Positions 41,171-49,035 of a DNA stretch of 51,713 nucleotides are shown here, one piece after another. Position 1 is the first letter of the stretch; every line of letters starts with the position of its first letter. The position numbers and the translations under genes were made by a program. Origin of the DNA: a virus; the IMG/VR virus record IMGVR_UViG_3300034980_000806, positions 1-51,713 of that record. One strand, 5' to 3'. The notes beneath the pieces are model-generated. The model ran no database searches, was not told the DNA's origin, and was given only the letters and a program-made list of their open reading frames with translations.

Positions 41171-41198
41171 GGAATATCCCACATTACCCATTTTTCAA
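41171..41198 (-). promoter_or_regulatory. Promoter for the reversed gene
   Basis: TTGAAA and TATTCC, 16 bases apart on the minus strand, about 30 bases before the TTG start. Confidence 0.45.
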
Positions 41199-41234
41199 AC
41201 AGCGCCGGCCGCACGGATGGCGCGGGAGATTCGC

Positions 41235-41543
41235 ATGCCCGAAATTCTCGTAGAGCTCGACCAGCAGGTTGTCGGTCTGACGCCGGCAATCCTGGCCAAG
41301 GCCTTCTGGGCCATGGAAGACACCCAGCAGGCCTTGTTTTTCGATGAACTGGCCAAGGTGATCGAAGCCGATCACATAAAGAACCCCAGCTCCTACGGCT
41401 ACGGCGAGCTGCAGTGGTGCTACCTCAAGGAGGTTCTGCGCCGGCCCGGCATGGAGCGCGCCAACAAGATGCACATGGCGCTGTCGGCGTTTGCCTACGA
41501 CTTCTGGCCACGCAAGCCTGACGGCGCACGGGAGGGCGTGTGA
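41235..41543 (+). CDS. Unknown protein, 102 residues
   Basis: Starts at ATG 41235 with GGGAG upstream; an ATG six codons earlier is possible. The product has a helical start (MPEILVELDQQVVGLTPAI) and ends with a basic tail (FWPRKPDGARE). Unknown family. Confidence 0.55.
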   Translation: MPEILVELDQQVVGLTPAILAKAFWAMEDTQQALFFDELAKVIEADHIKNPSSYGYGELQWCYLKEVLRRPGMERANKMHMALSAFAYDFWPRKPDGAREGV

Positions 41544-41686
41544 GCACAACACCCCGCCTGGCCGCCCAACTCGACTGGATGACGGTCGGAGAGTTCTCGC
41601 CTGAGCGGTACCAGGGCGAAGAGCGCAAAGAGTACGAAGAAGAGGCCGCTCGCATTCAGCGGCAGTGGGACAACCAACCGAACTGA
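41540..41686 (+). CDS. Unknown charged protein, 48 residues
   Basis: GTG start overlaps the previous stop (GTGTGA) with GGGAGGG upstream. The product is acidic/basic mixed (FSPERYQGEERKEYEEEA). It precedes the Sak4-like ATPase by ten bases. Confidence 0.55.
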   Translation: MSTTPRLAAQLDWMTVGEFSPERYQGEERKEYEEEAARIQRQWDNQPN

Positions 41687-41696
41687 GGGCATCCCC

Positions 41697-42557
41697 ATGT
41701 TCAAGAAAGCCGAACGCAAGCAGGCCAAGCTACGGCTGGCACTTGCTGGGCCATCTGGGTCTGGAAAGACCTTCTCCGCGCTGCTCATGGCCAAGGGTCT
41801 TGGTGGCCGGATCGCGGTGATCGACACAGAGCACGGCAGCGCGTCGCTGTACGCCGATATTGCCGACTTCGATGTGCTGGAGCTGCACGCGCCCTACTCG
41901 CCGGAGCGCTACGCCGAAGCAATCACTGCCGCTGAGCAGGCCGGGTATGGCGTGCTGATCATCGATAGCTACTCGCACGAATGGACCGGCTCCGGCGGTT
42001 GCCTGGAGTCGAACGAGAAGCTCGCGCACCAGAAGTTCAAGGGCAACACCTGGGCTGCTTGGAACGAAACCACGCCGCGCCATCGCAAGCTAACCGACAA
42101 GATCCTGACCAGCCCGCTGCACATCATCTGCACCATGCGGAGCAAAACCGAGACAGTACAGGGTGAAGGCAAGAAGGTGATCAAGCTCGGCATGAAGTCC
42201 GAGCAGCGGGACGGCACCGACTACGAGTTCACCGTGGTGCTCGACATCACCCACGACGGTCATGCCGCCATCGCCAGCAAGGACCGGACAAAGTTGTTCG
42301 ATCAGCCAGAGGTGATCAGCGAAGACACCGGGCGTCGGCTGCTGGCCTGGCTGAACGACGGAAAGTCGCAGGCCGACCCGCAGGCCACGGCGCTGCAGGA
42401 TGCGCTTTCGAAGATCCCGGTTACCGAGACGATGCAGGAGCTGCAGAGCGTTTACTCGGCAGCGTACCGGATCCTTGAGCAATCACCTGACCACCTGGCG
42501 CAACTGAATGCTGCCAAAGACCAACGCAAAGCCGAACTCGCGGAGAAAGCAGCATGA
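41697..42557 (+). CDS. Sak4-like RecA-fold ATPase
   Basis: This 286-residue protein has Walker A GPSGSGKT (18-25), Walker [11 protein letters not shown] and FEFTVVLDI-type later strands, as in phage AAA_24 / Sak4 proteins. Sak4 proteins anneal single-stranded DNA together with the phage SSB and take the place of lambda Red-beta. The next gene, overlapping by four bases, is SSB, which is the usual pairing. Confidence 0.8.
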   Translation: MFKKAERKQAKLRLALAGPSGSGKTFSALLMAKGLGGRIAVIDTEHGSASLYADIADFDVLELHAPYSPERYAEAITAAEQAGYGVLIIDSYSHEWTGSGGCLESNEKLAHQKFKGNTWAAWNETTPRHRKLTDKILTSPLHIICTMRSKTETVQGEGKKVIKLGMKSEQRDGTDYEFTVVLDITHDGHAAIASKDRTKLFDQPEVISEDTGRRLLAWLNDGKSQADPQATALQDALSKIPVTETMQELQSVYSAAYRILEQSPDHLAQLNAAKDQRKAELAEKAA

Positions 42558-43051
42558 GGGGTATCAACAAAGTAATCCTGGTCGGAACTTGCGGCCAGGA
42601 CCCAGAGGTCCGCTACTTGCCCAATGGCAACGCGGTCACCAACCTGAGCCTTGCCACCAGCGAGGCCTGGACAGACAAGCAGACCGGGCAGAAGGTCGAG
42701 AAGACCGAATGGCACCGGGTAGTGCTGTTCGGCAAGGTCGCCGAGATCGCCGGCGAGTATCTACGCAAAGGCTCTCAGTGCTACATCGAGGGCAAGCTGC
42801 AAACCCGCGAGTGGGATAAGGACGGCATCAAGCGCTACACCACGGAAATCGTGGTCGACATCAACGGCACGATGCAGCTGCTCGGCAGCCGGCCGCAGGG
42901 TCAGCAGCCTGGGCAAGTGCCGGATCGGCAGCCAAGGCAACAGCAGCGCCCGGCGCGCCAGCAGCAGAACCAGCAAGCGGCGCCGCCCGATCACGACAGC
43001 TTCGACGACGACATACCGTTCGCGCCCCTACATCACCTCGCCGGTGCGTAG
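42554..43051 (+). CDS. ssb: Single-stranded DNA-binding protein
   Basis: This 165-residue protein has an OB fold ([64 protein letters not shown]), a Gln/Pro/Arg linker, and the acidic DDDIPF tip that recruits partners. The tip is followed by nine more residues (APLHHLAGA), so it is not the C-terminal end as in host SSB. It forms a pair with the Sak4-like gene. Confidence 0.9.
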   Translation: MRGINKVILVGTCGQDPEVRYLPNGNAVTNLSLATSEAWTDKQTGQKVEKTEWHRVVLFGKVAEIAGEYLRKGSQCYIEGKLQTREWDKDGIKRYTTEIVVDINGTMQLLGSRPQGQQPGQVPDRQPRQQQRPARQQQNQQAAPPDHDSFDDDIPFAPLHHLAGA

Positions 43052-43053
43052 CC

Positions 43054-43215
43054 ATGAAGCGCCGGCAGATGGTTCACCCCACCGCGTACTACCTCGGCCG
43101 CGCCTGCCGCGACAACAGCCAGTCACGCGATGCCCAGCCATACGGCTGGATGACAGTGAACTGCGGCTGGTGGCTTGCCGGCTGGCATGACCGAGACATG
43201 GAGCTTTCCGCTTGA
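43054..43215 (+). CDS. Rmf/CrpP-like small protein
   Basis: This 53-residue protein has the ribosome-modulation-factor pattern: YYLGRACRDNSQS, QPYGWMTVNCGWWLAGWHD compare with the family's G-x-x-A-G ... PY ... WLGGW core. Rmf dimerises ribosomes in stationary phase; the related CrpP is a Pseudomonas mobile-element protein. A role in shutting or shaping host translation is possible. Confidence 0.6.
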   Translation: MKRRQMVHPTAYYLGRACRDNSQSRDAQPYGWMTVNCGWWLAGWHDRDMELSA

Positions 43216-43308
43216 AACGCATCACCGCGCGCGTTCGGCACGGCCGGCGCCAGCAGCACATCAGCCTGCCACCAAGCGGGCTAACAGAAGATCGAGGAGC
43301 CGCTCAGC

Positions 43309-43497
43309 ATGAGAATCGACCTTCCGGGCCAGTACGATCTGCCGATTCAACTTGCCCACCAGGCGCCGGCAGCGCCAACCGGTAGCAAAGAAGAATTGGC
43401 CGTGCGCATCGCCAAGGCTCTCGTCAAGTATGAAGCGCGGCCATCGTCGGCGCTCTGGATCGAGATCCAGGCCTGCGCAAGGGCCATCCTGAAGTAA
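43309..43497 (+). CDS. Unknown small protein, 62 residues
   Basis: Has GAGGAG before its ATG. The product (RIDLPGQYDLPIQLAHQAPA, EELAVRIAKALVKYE) is simple, with one likely helix. No family recognised. Confidence 0.5.
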   Translation: MRIDLPGQYDLPIQLAHQAPAAPTGSKEELAVRIAKALVKYEARPSSALWIEIQACARAILK

Positions 43498-43559
43498 CCC
43501 CCGAATTATCACCTAACCGCCACCAGCCATGGAGGGCGGCCTACATCCTGGAGAAAGTC

Positions 43560-44036
43560 ATGACCCAATCTGTACTGCAATCCATCGCCGCCGCCAACCT
43601 GCCTGAGCGCGGTCAACCCCTCGCTGGCGGCATCTTCGTTACCCGCTACTGGCTGAACGGCCAGGAACGCGCCTTGGTGCTGCTGAATGACGAGTTCGAA
43701 GGGGCCTGGGGCGAATACGGCGCCAAGATCGAAGGTGCTGGCAGCTACAGCGACGGCGAGGCGAACACCCGCGCCATGGCCGAAGCTGGCAGCCAGATCG
43801 CCATCAAGGCCTTGGAGCTGGGCGCCTTCATCCCGTCCTGCCTTGAAGGTCAACTGGTGATGGCAGCCAAGGCCGATGGCCTGGTTACCGTGCGGGAAGA
43901 TGGCTGGCACTGGCTTAGTTCGCAGCGCTCCGCCAACCTCGCCTACTACGTGGACTTTGAGGATGGCTGGCTCATCACCAACCACAAGTACAACGAGTTC
44001 CTCGTCCGCCCCGTCCGCAGCCTCATCCTTCAGTAA
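43560..44036 (+). CDS. DUF1566-like phage protein
   Basis: This 158-residue protein contains GGIFVTRYWLNGQERALVLL, WGEYGAKIEGAGSYSDGEAN and TRAMAEAGSQIAIKALELGA, the core of DUF1566-type phage proteins, whose role is unknown. The TGG-rich C-terminal part (DGWHWLSSQRSANLAYYV) is intact. A paralogue follows. Confidence 0.7.
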   Translation: MTQSVLQSIAAANLPERGQPLAGGIFVTRYWLNGQERALVLLNDEFEGAWGEYGAKIEGAGSYSDGEANTRAMAEAGSQIAIKALELGAFIPSCLEGQLVMAAKADGLVTVREDGWHWLSSQRSANLAYYVDFEDGWLITNHKYNEFLVRPVRSLILQ

Positions 44037-44152
44037 TTCACCTATTCATTCCTTTCTCTGCAGGCGATTCCGGGTTCGTCAGGACGGCGATCAGACCAGA
44101 AGCGCGCCGGGAAGCGCCGGCCGCCTGCACCTAATTCCATCAGGAGCACCCC

Positions 44153-44539
44153 ATGGAGCAAGTCAGCATCAGCATTGACGCCAGCGTGGCGTCCCGAATC
44201 ATCCAGCGTGAGTTCGACCGCCTGCTCAACTATGCAGCCATCGAGCCGGTGAATTCCGGAGCTCCAACCCTTGGCTCGTACTGGCCTGAGCAAGGCGGCC
44301 ACAACGCTGGGCTGGTTCGCGGCGAGGATGGCTCGCCGGACTACTACCTGATCGTGCCGGTGATAACCGAGCAGATGAGCGCGGCATGGGGCGGCTACGG
44401 CGAGGAAGTCGAGGGGGCGAGCAGTGCCAGCGATGGCCTGGCCAACACCAGAGCGCTTCTGGCTGACAGCAACGAACACCCTGCCGCCAAGCGGCCTCAC
44501 GGAGCACCGAAATGCAGAAAGCACCTTCTGGAGTCGTAA
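44153..44539 (+). CDS. DUF1566-like paralogue, C terminus altered
   Basis: This 128-residue protein has the same core (GGYGEEVEGASSASDGLANT) as its neighbour, but after RALLADSNEHPAAK it turns into an unrelated basic tail (KRPHGAPKCRKHLLES). The usual C-terminal part is missing, so a frameshift or truncation is possible. It overlaps the next gene by 28 bases. Confidence 0.6.
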   Translation: MEQVSISIDASVASRIIQREFDRLLNYAAIEPVNSGAPTLGSYWPEQGGHNAGLVRGEDGSPDYYLIVPVITEQMSAAWGGYGEEVEGASSASDGLANTRALLADSNEHPAAKRPHGAPKCRKHLLES

Positions 44540-44877
44540 CCCTGCCGGGCTGGCTGAAGTCACCGGTCAAGAAGCTGTACAACACCCGCAGCGGCGGTCA
44601 GTACCGGCCTGACGATGTTGCCTTGGCCTTCGCGCTCAGCCTGCGTGAGCACGACAGCGCCGACCACCTGCGCAGGCTGGCCCGCCGCCTGGTCGACAAA
44701 GTCTGCCTTGAGCATCAGCCAAACATGAAGCGCCTGGCCCGCGAGCCGGACGACGCAAAAGTGTTCGACGCCGCGCTCAAGATCATCAACCGGGTATGCG
44801 ACCTGCTCGAGTACGCGCCGGGCACCCGCTTTGTGCGCAATGGAGGCGACGATGGCTCTGACGCAGCAGCAGCGTGA
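44512..44877 (+). CDS. Unknown protein, 121 residues
   Basis: Begins PSGVVTLPGWLKSPVKKLYN and has a basic helical body (DHLRRLARRLVDKVCLEHQ). Ends inside the next gene. No known domain recognised. Confidence 0.55.
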   Translation: MQKAPSGVVTLPGWLKSPVKKLYNTRSGGQYRPDDVALAFALSLREHDSADHLRRLARRLVDKVCLEHQPNMKRLAREPDDAKVFDAALKIINRVCDLLEYAPGTRFVRNGGDDGSDAAAA

Positions 44878-45217
44878 CGAGAAGCGCAAGGAGAAAGAGG
44901 CCAAGGCAGGCGTTGAAGAACTGCGCATGAAGACGCGCTCCGGAACCCGCCAGGCCCTTGCCGAGATCATGCAGTGGGCACAAGTCGAGGGAAACGGCGA
45001 AGCCATGACCCTGCTGATCCACCGCATCCATGAATTAGGGCCTGAAGCGGCCCGCCACTTCCTCAGCGCGCCGCGCCACGAAATAGTCATATCCGATTTT
45101 GTGGCGCGGAGGCTTGATCAGTTCCGTATCGGGCGCGAACTACGGGCGCCTGACCTGATGCTGGGCGATGACCCAGACGATGCTGAGCCCGGCCTGCTGC
45201 TGATAGCCAGTAGATAA
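44852..45217 (+). CDS. Unknown protein carrying repeat copy D, 121 residues
   Basis: Starts at ATG 44852 with GGAGG upstream. It has a basic coiled-coil first half (QQQRDEKRKEKEAKAGVEEL) and a second half in which repeat copy D encodes PRHEIVISDFVARRL. The repeat keeps the reading frame. Role is unknown. Confidence 0.55.
   Translation: MALTQQQRDEKRKEKEAKAGVEELRMKTRSGTRQALAEIMQWAQVEGNGEAMTLLIHRIHELGPEAARHFLSAPRHEIVISDFVARRLDQFRIGRELRAPDLMLGDDPDDAEPGLLLIASR
45073..45107 (+). repeat. 35-base near-palindromic repeat, copy D
   Basis: Same arms (GCGCCACGAAAT, ATTTTGTGGCGC) as copies A to C. It is inside a plus-strand gene. Confidence 0.8.
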
Positions 45218-45280
45218 CCCGGGCTGCCCTCCAGCGCCTTCCCCTAGTCAACGATAACGCCTCCCCGGCGAGGATCGCCC

Positions 45281-45526
45281 ATGAACATCTACCGCCACAC
45301 CTTTACCGCCGTTTGCCCGAGCGATGCCGAGGTGATCGTCTATAGCCTGGAGATCCGTAGCAAGACGATGATCCGCGTTGAGCACATCAAGACCGCCACC
45401 GCCCTGATCAAACAGGGCTGGCACGAGAAAATCGCCGACCAGCTGGCCAAGCGCTTAGGCGGCGCCCAGGTGATCAAGGCGGTGCATCAGGGCGTCGGGA
45501 TCGAAACGGTGAGGCTGAGCGGATGA
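45281..45526 (+). CDS. Unknown small protein, 81 residues
   Basis: NIYRHTFTAVCPSDAEVIVY, a beta-type start, then a helical LIKQGWHEKIADQLAKRL. Overlaps the next gene by four bases. No family recognised. Confidence 0.55.
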   Translation: MNIYRHTFTAVCPSDAEVIVYSLEIRSKTMIRVEHIKTATALIKQGWHEKIADQLAKRLGGAQVIKAVHQGVGIETVRLSG

Positions 45527-46248
45527 TCCATTACCACGGCACGCCTATCGGCGGCTCACGGCAAGACGCGGCCCGCCTGCTGGCCGGCCGGCACGCCTTG
45601 GTGCCTTTCCCGCGGCAAGACGACGTGGGCATAGTCGCCGAGGCCTGCCAGTCGTTTGTCTTCGACAACGGCGCGTTCACCGTGTGGAAGAAAGGTGGTC
45701 AAGTCGATGTCGATGGATACACCCGCTGGGTGGATGACTGGCATCGGCACCCCGGCTTCGACTGGGCCCTGATCCCTGACGTGATCGACGGGGACGAAGA
45801 CGCCAACGACCGGCTGCTCGAGCAATGGCCTGGCCACCTCCCCGGCGTGCCGGTCTGGCACATGCACGAGTCGATCGAGCGGCTGCAACGCTTGGCCCAG
45901 TCATGGCGCATGGTCGCCTTGGGCAGCTCAGGCCAGTGGCGTTCGCCGGGCACCGCAGCGTGGTGGAAGCGCATGGGCGCCGCAATGGACGCCATATGCG
46001 ATAACCAGGGCCGGCCAGTCTGCCGCCTGCATGGCCTGCGAATGCTTGACCCGGCCATCTTCCAGAGCCTGCCGCTGGCATCGGCTGACAGCACGAACGC
46101 CGCAATGAACGGCGGTAGCATCAGTCGGTTCGGCATGTACACCCCGCCATCGGCCGGACAACGCGCCAGCGTGATAGCCGATCGAATTGAAGCACACACC
46201 AGCTCACCCATTTGGCAGCGCGAGAGCCAGACAGAACTGGCCTTGTGA
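45523..46248 (+). CDS. Possible TGT/DpdA-like fold protein
   Basis: This 241-residue protein has features reminiscent of tRNA-guanine transglycosylase barrels: FDNGAFTVW (compare TGT DSGGFQ), ALIPDVIDGDE, VPVWHMHESIERLQ, VALGSSG (compare the GGL turn) and MLDPAIFQSLPLASADSTN. DpdA-type phage proteins of this fold put 7-deazaguanine bases in DNA. No deazaguanine biosynthesis gene is in the window, so it would rely on host precursor. The assignment is a motif-level guess; another barrel enzyme is possible. Confidence 0.4.
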   Translation: MIHYHGTPIGGSRQDAARLLAGRHALVPFPRQDDVGIVAEACQSFVFDNGAFTVWKKGGQVDVDGYTRWVDDWHRHPGFDWALIPDVIDGDEDANDRLLEQWPGHLPGVPVWHMHESIERLQRLAQSWRMVALGSSGQWRSPGTAAWWKRMGAAMDAICDNQGRPVCRLHGLRMLDPAIFQSLPLASADSTNAAMNGGSISRFGMYTPPSAGQRASVIADRIEAHTSSPIWQRESQTELAL

Positions 46249-46265
46249 CAATCAGAGGTATCCCC

Positions 46266-47063
46266 ATGCCCCCAGAAAACAAGATCGATTGCCCGGCCCT
46301 TCACAAGCGCAGCGATAGCTATCCGTTTGGCGATCGAGTGCCGCGCACGGTCCGGATGCTGAAGACCGTGACCGCCGACCCTATGCCTGGCATCGGGCTC
46401 GCCTACATCAAGGGCGATGCGCCGGTTGCTAAGGAGGGTCAAACCTACCGCGTGTGGACGAACAGCCACGGCGCCGTCACAGCGGTAATGGGGAGCGGCG
46501 TCCGCCTGGGCCTGCGACCGGCCGAGTTCGAGGTCGATAGCTGGCACCACCTTGCAGGCGAGCCAACTCCGCAGACCCACCCCGAGCCGATAGCCTGGAT
46601 GGTTGGCACTGCCATCTGGTGGCACAAGGCCGGTGCGGAACGGGATTCCGAGGAGCGGAGCGAGCCCATGGTTCCGCTTGGCCCATGCGACAGCCCGAGC
46701 GAGATAGCGCGCGTCACGGCCCAGTTCAAGGAATGGCAGGCGAGCCATCACCGCAACTACTGCAAGGCAGCCGATGAGCGCGATGAGCTGCGCGGCCAAC
46801 TCGACCAAGCTCGCCAACTTCTGCACACCGCGAGCATTCGGCTCGCAAACTGGCTGGAGCCAGGTGATGACCCGCGCAAGCAGATCATTGCGTTCCTAGA
46901 GGAAGGCGCGGAACCAAGCTCGCCCCCGGCTCCATACCCGAATCGTCTTTGCCATATCGACTACACCGCCCACCCACACCGGTGCGGCTGCCTGAAGGGT
47001 GACGAAGAGTCGCAACGCATATACGACGAGCATTGCCGTGCTGCCTTGGAGCGCCAGCCATGA
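46266..47063 (+). CDS. Unknown multi-part protein, 265 residues
   Basis: Starts with ATG 46266 and AGAGG upstream. It has a beta-type first part (PRTVRMLKTVTADPMPGIG), a middle with IAWMVGTAIWWHKAG, a coiled coil (DELRGQLDQARQLLHTASIR) and a C-terminal His/Cys segment (YTAHPHRCGCLKGDEE). The IAWMVG ... WW stretch resembles parts of several phage accessory proteins. Function unknown. Confidence 0.55.
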   Translation: MPPENKIDCPALHKRSDSYPFGDRVPRTVRMLKTVTADPMPGIGLAYIKGDAPVAKEGQTYRVWTNSHGAVTAVMGSGVRLGLRPAEFEVDSWHHLAGEPTPQTHPEPIAWMVGTAIWWHKAGAERDSEERSEPMVPLGPCDSPSEIARVTAQFKEWQASHHRNYCKAADERDELRGQLDQARQLLHTASIRLANWLEPGDDPRKQIIAFLEEGAEPSSPPAPYPNRLCHIDYTAHPHRCGCLKGDEESQRIYDEHCRAALERQP

Positions 47064-47212
47064 ATTGGGAACAGTGGTGGGCCGAACTGGTGGCTTTGGC
47101 TGCAAAGCACGGCCACACGCCAGGCATGCCAGAGCTGTGGAAGGAATACAACTGGGCGCGCGGCCAGACCCCGCAAGAAGCCTACCACGCTGAATACTCT
47201 CTCGACTTCTAA
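47060..47212 (+). CDS. Trp-rich small protein, 50 residues
   Basis: NWEQWWAELVALAAKHGHTP starts a compact, Trp-rich, helical protein with a GQTPQEAYHAEYSL end. Overlaps the gene before by four bases. Unknown function. Confidence 0.6.
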   Translation: MNWEQWWAELVALAAKHGHTPGMPELWKEYNWARGQTPQEAYHAEYSLDF

Positions 47213-47258
47213 CCCCCCCCTCTATTCACTGCCGCGATATGGCGGCCAAGGAACGACT

Positions 47259-47579
47259 GTGCCTGTAGAAAAAACTGCTCTCGACTCCATCGATCTGGAT
47301 GCCCTACATGTCGCCGCCAAGGCCGCTGCCGAGGATGTGATCCGCTCCCACGGCTGGAAGGGAATGGTCGAAGACGCCGACCTGCTGGGAACCGATGAGC
47401 GTTACCTGGCCCTGGCCGACCCAGCCGTGGTTGCCGGGCTCATCACGGAAATCAAGGCCCTTCGACGGGCACTGGGCGGAATGCTGTTTGCCTTCGATGA
47501 CGGTGTCGGCAAGGAATGGTCGCAGGATCTGCTCGACTTCGCCCGCCAAGTCACGCCAGCAGTCGAGTTCAAGCTATGA
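47259..47579 (+). CDS. Unknown protein, 106 residues
   Basis: GTG start with AAGGA upstream. Acidic, helical protein (DLDALHVAAKAAAEDVIRSH, LITEIKALRRALGGML). Overlaps the following secreted-protein gene by four bases. Confidence 0.55.
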   Translation: MPVEKTALDSIDLDALHVAAKAAAEDVIRSHGWKGMVEDADLLGTDERYLALADPAVVAGLITEIKALRRALGGMLFAFDDGVGKEWSQDLLDFARQVTPAVEFKL

Positions 47580-47827
47580 CCCGCCTCGCCCTCTGCCTCC
47601 TGCTGCTGGCCACCGGCGCCAGCGCCACCGAGAACGTCATCGACGTGCAGCACGACAGCCAGCGCGGCGTCACCTGCTACCTGCTGAACGGGGTCGGAAT
47701 CAGCTGCATTCCCGACAGCCAGCTCCAGGCCGGCAACCAGCGCCAGCTCTCCCCGCACGAAACCCAACCCGAACCTACACCCGCACTGGCGCCTGGGCGC
47801 TGGATTGATGAGAGGTATCAGCTGTGA
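47576..47827 (+). CDS. Small secreted protein, 83 residues
   Basis: Has a signal peptide (RLALCLLLLATGASA, cleavage likely after ATGASA) and a mature part with two cysteines (VTCYLLNGVGISCIPD) that could form a disulfide in the periplasm. An exported early protein might act at the cell surface in superinfection exclusion. That role is inference. Confidence 0.65.
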   Translation: MTRLALCLLLLATGASATENVIDVQHDSQRGVTCYLLNGVGISCIPDSQLQAGNQRQLSPHETQPEPTPALAPGRWIDERYQL

Positions 47828-48207
47828 AGGCACTTTCAATCAGACAGCCATGGGCCTGGCTGATCATCAGCGGTGGCAAGGACATCGAGAATCGAACCTG
47901 GCACACGAAGTTCCGAGGTCGTTTCTTGGTGCACGCCGCCAATGGCATGACCCGTCGAGAGTTTCTTTCGGCGTTTGATTTCATGGCCAGCAGGGGGATC
48001 AAGCCGCCCTTCCCGGTGCCGCCTGACAACCTGTTGCGAGGCGGAATCATTGGCTCAGTCGAGCTTATCGACAGCGTCGATCACAGCGAATCGCCCTGGT
48101 ACATGGGCGAGAAAGGGTTCGTGCTGCGCGATCCAAAGCCGCTCCCGTTTGTTCCGATGAAGGGGCGGCTAGGATTCTTTGATGTGTCCAGCGAGGTGCT
48201 GGCATGA
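47824..48207 (+). CDS. ASCH-domain protein
   Basis: This 127-residue protein begins KALSIRQPWAWLIISGGKDIE and has NRTWHTKFRGRFLVHAA and GGIIGSVELIDSV, the ASCH core (beta barrel close to PUA, implicated in RNA binding or modified-nucleotide handling). GTG start overlaps the previous stop. The role in phages is unsettled. Confidence 0.85.
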   Translation: MKALSIRQPWAWLIISGGKDIENRTWHTKFRGRFLVHAANGMTRREFLSAFDFMASRGIKPPFPVPPDNLLRGGIIGSVELIDSVDHSESPWYMGEKGFVLRDPKPLPFVPMKGRLGFFDVSSEVLA

Positions 48208-48656
48208 CCGACCTGATCGAAGTGAAGACGGCAGACCTTGCCGGCGAGGCGCTTGGCTGGGCTGTCGGAAAGGCAGAGGGGCTGAAACTGGAATTAGTCC
48301 CGCCGCAGTACGGCAATTCATGGCGGGTATTCGCCCGGTACCAGGGCCAAGCCATCGAGCACACCAAGCGGTTCAATCCGTGGGAAGACTGGGCTCTGGG
48401 CGGGAAGCTTATCGAGAAGTATCAAGTTTCGCTGTCGCCACCGAAAAGCGCCGTGCACCGCAACTTTGGCTACATGGACAAGCGCAACGGCTACTACGAG
48501 GCCGGCGTCTGGAGTAGCACGATTTTTGGCAAGGAGCGCAAGCACCGCCGCACGGCATTCCACCACCCCGATAACCCACTGACCGTGGCCATGCAGGCAA
48601 TCGCCCAGCTTGAGTTCGGCGATTCAGTCCAGGTGCCGAAGGAGCTGATGTCATGA
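48204..48656 (+). CDS. DUF2591-type phage protein
   Basis: This 150-residue protein has the DUF2591 pattern: VKTADLAGEALGWAVGKAEG, then FNPWEDWALGGKLIEKYQVS and a C-terminal HHPDNPLTVAMQAIAQLEFG. Common accessory protein of phages with no known function. Overlaps both neighbours by four bases. Confidence 0.8.
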   Translation: MTDLIEVKTADLAGEALGWAVGKAEGLKLELVPPQYGNSWRVFARYQGQAIEHTKRFNPWEDWALGGKLIEKYQVSLSPPKSAVHRNFGYMDKRNGYYEAGVWSSTIFGKERKHRRTAFHHPDNPLTVAMQAIAQLEFGDSVQVPKELMS

Positions 48657-48988
48657 CCGAACAAAGTACCAAGGAATTCTACTCTGTCGGTCAAGCCTCT
48701 CAGCATGCTGCTGAATGGTGCAAACGCAATCCCGCATGGCGCCGGATCTGCGATATCCCGGACATCTCCGTGTTCGAAAAAACCTACGATGAGATTCCAA
48801 AGCGCGAGCGTGCCTACTGGGAAAAGAACGGCGGCGAAGAATGCTGGCGTGAATTCGGCGCTGGGGGAACCAAGGTGCCTACCGGATTCATCTCTGGAAA
48901 GGGCGAGTTCTTCGACCACGTCCTCAAAGTTCCGCTCCATCACAACATGATGATGGTGTACCGCGTGGGCAAGAGGTGGAAGCCATGA
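48653..48988 (+). CDS. Unknown protein, 111 residues
   Basis: SVGQASQHAAEWCKRNPAWR and an EFFDHVLKVPLHHNMMMVYR end. Mixed alpha/beta, no motif recognised. Coupled to its neighbours by overlapping start/stop codons. Confidence 0.55.
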   Translation: MTEQSTKEFYSVGQASQHAAEWCKRNPAWRRICDIPDISVFEKTYDEIPKRERAYWEKNGGEECWREFGAGGTKVPTGFISGKGEFFDHVLKVPLHHNMMMVYRVGKRWKP

Positions 48989-49035
48989 TCGCCCTCGCCT
49001 ACATGGCCTACCTGATCTACAGGGGGCCGCGATGA
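48985..49035 (+). CDS. Possible 16-residue membrane peptide
   Basis: MIALAYMAYLIYRGPR overlaps the genes on each side by four bases (ATGA twice). It is hydrophobic with a basic end. Retained coupling on both sides argues that it is translated. Confidence 0.4.
   Translation: MIALAYMAYLIYRGPR

Noticed and set aside
43212-43383. TTG-started frame after the Rmf/CrpP-like gene
   Set aside because: Start overlaps the previous stop but the product is a low-complexity basic sequence that runs antisense-like into a better supported gene.
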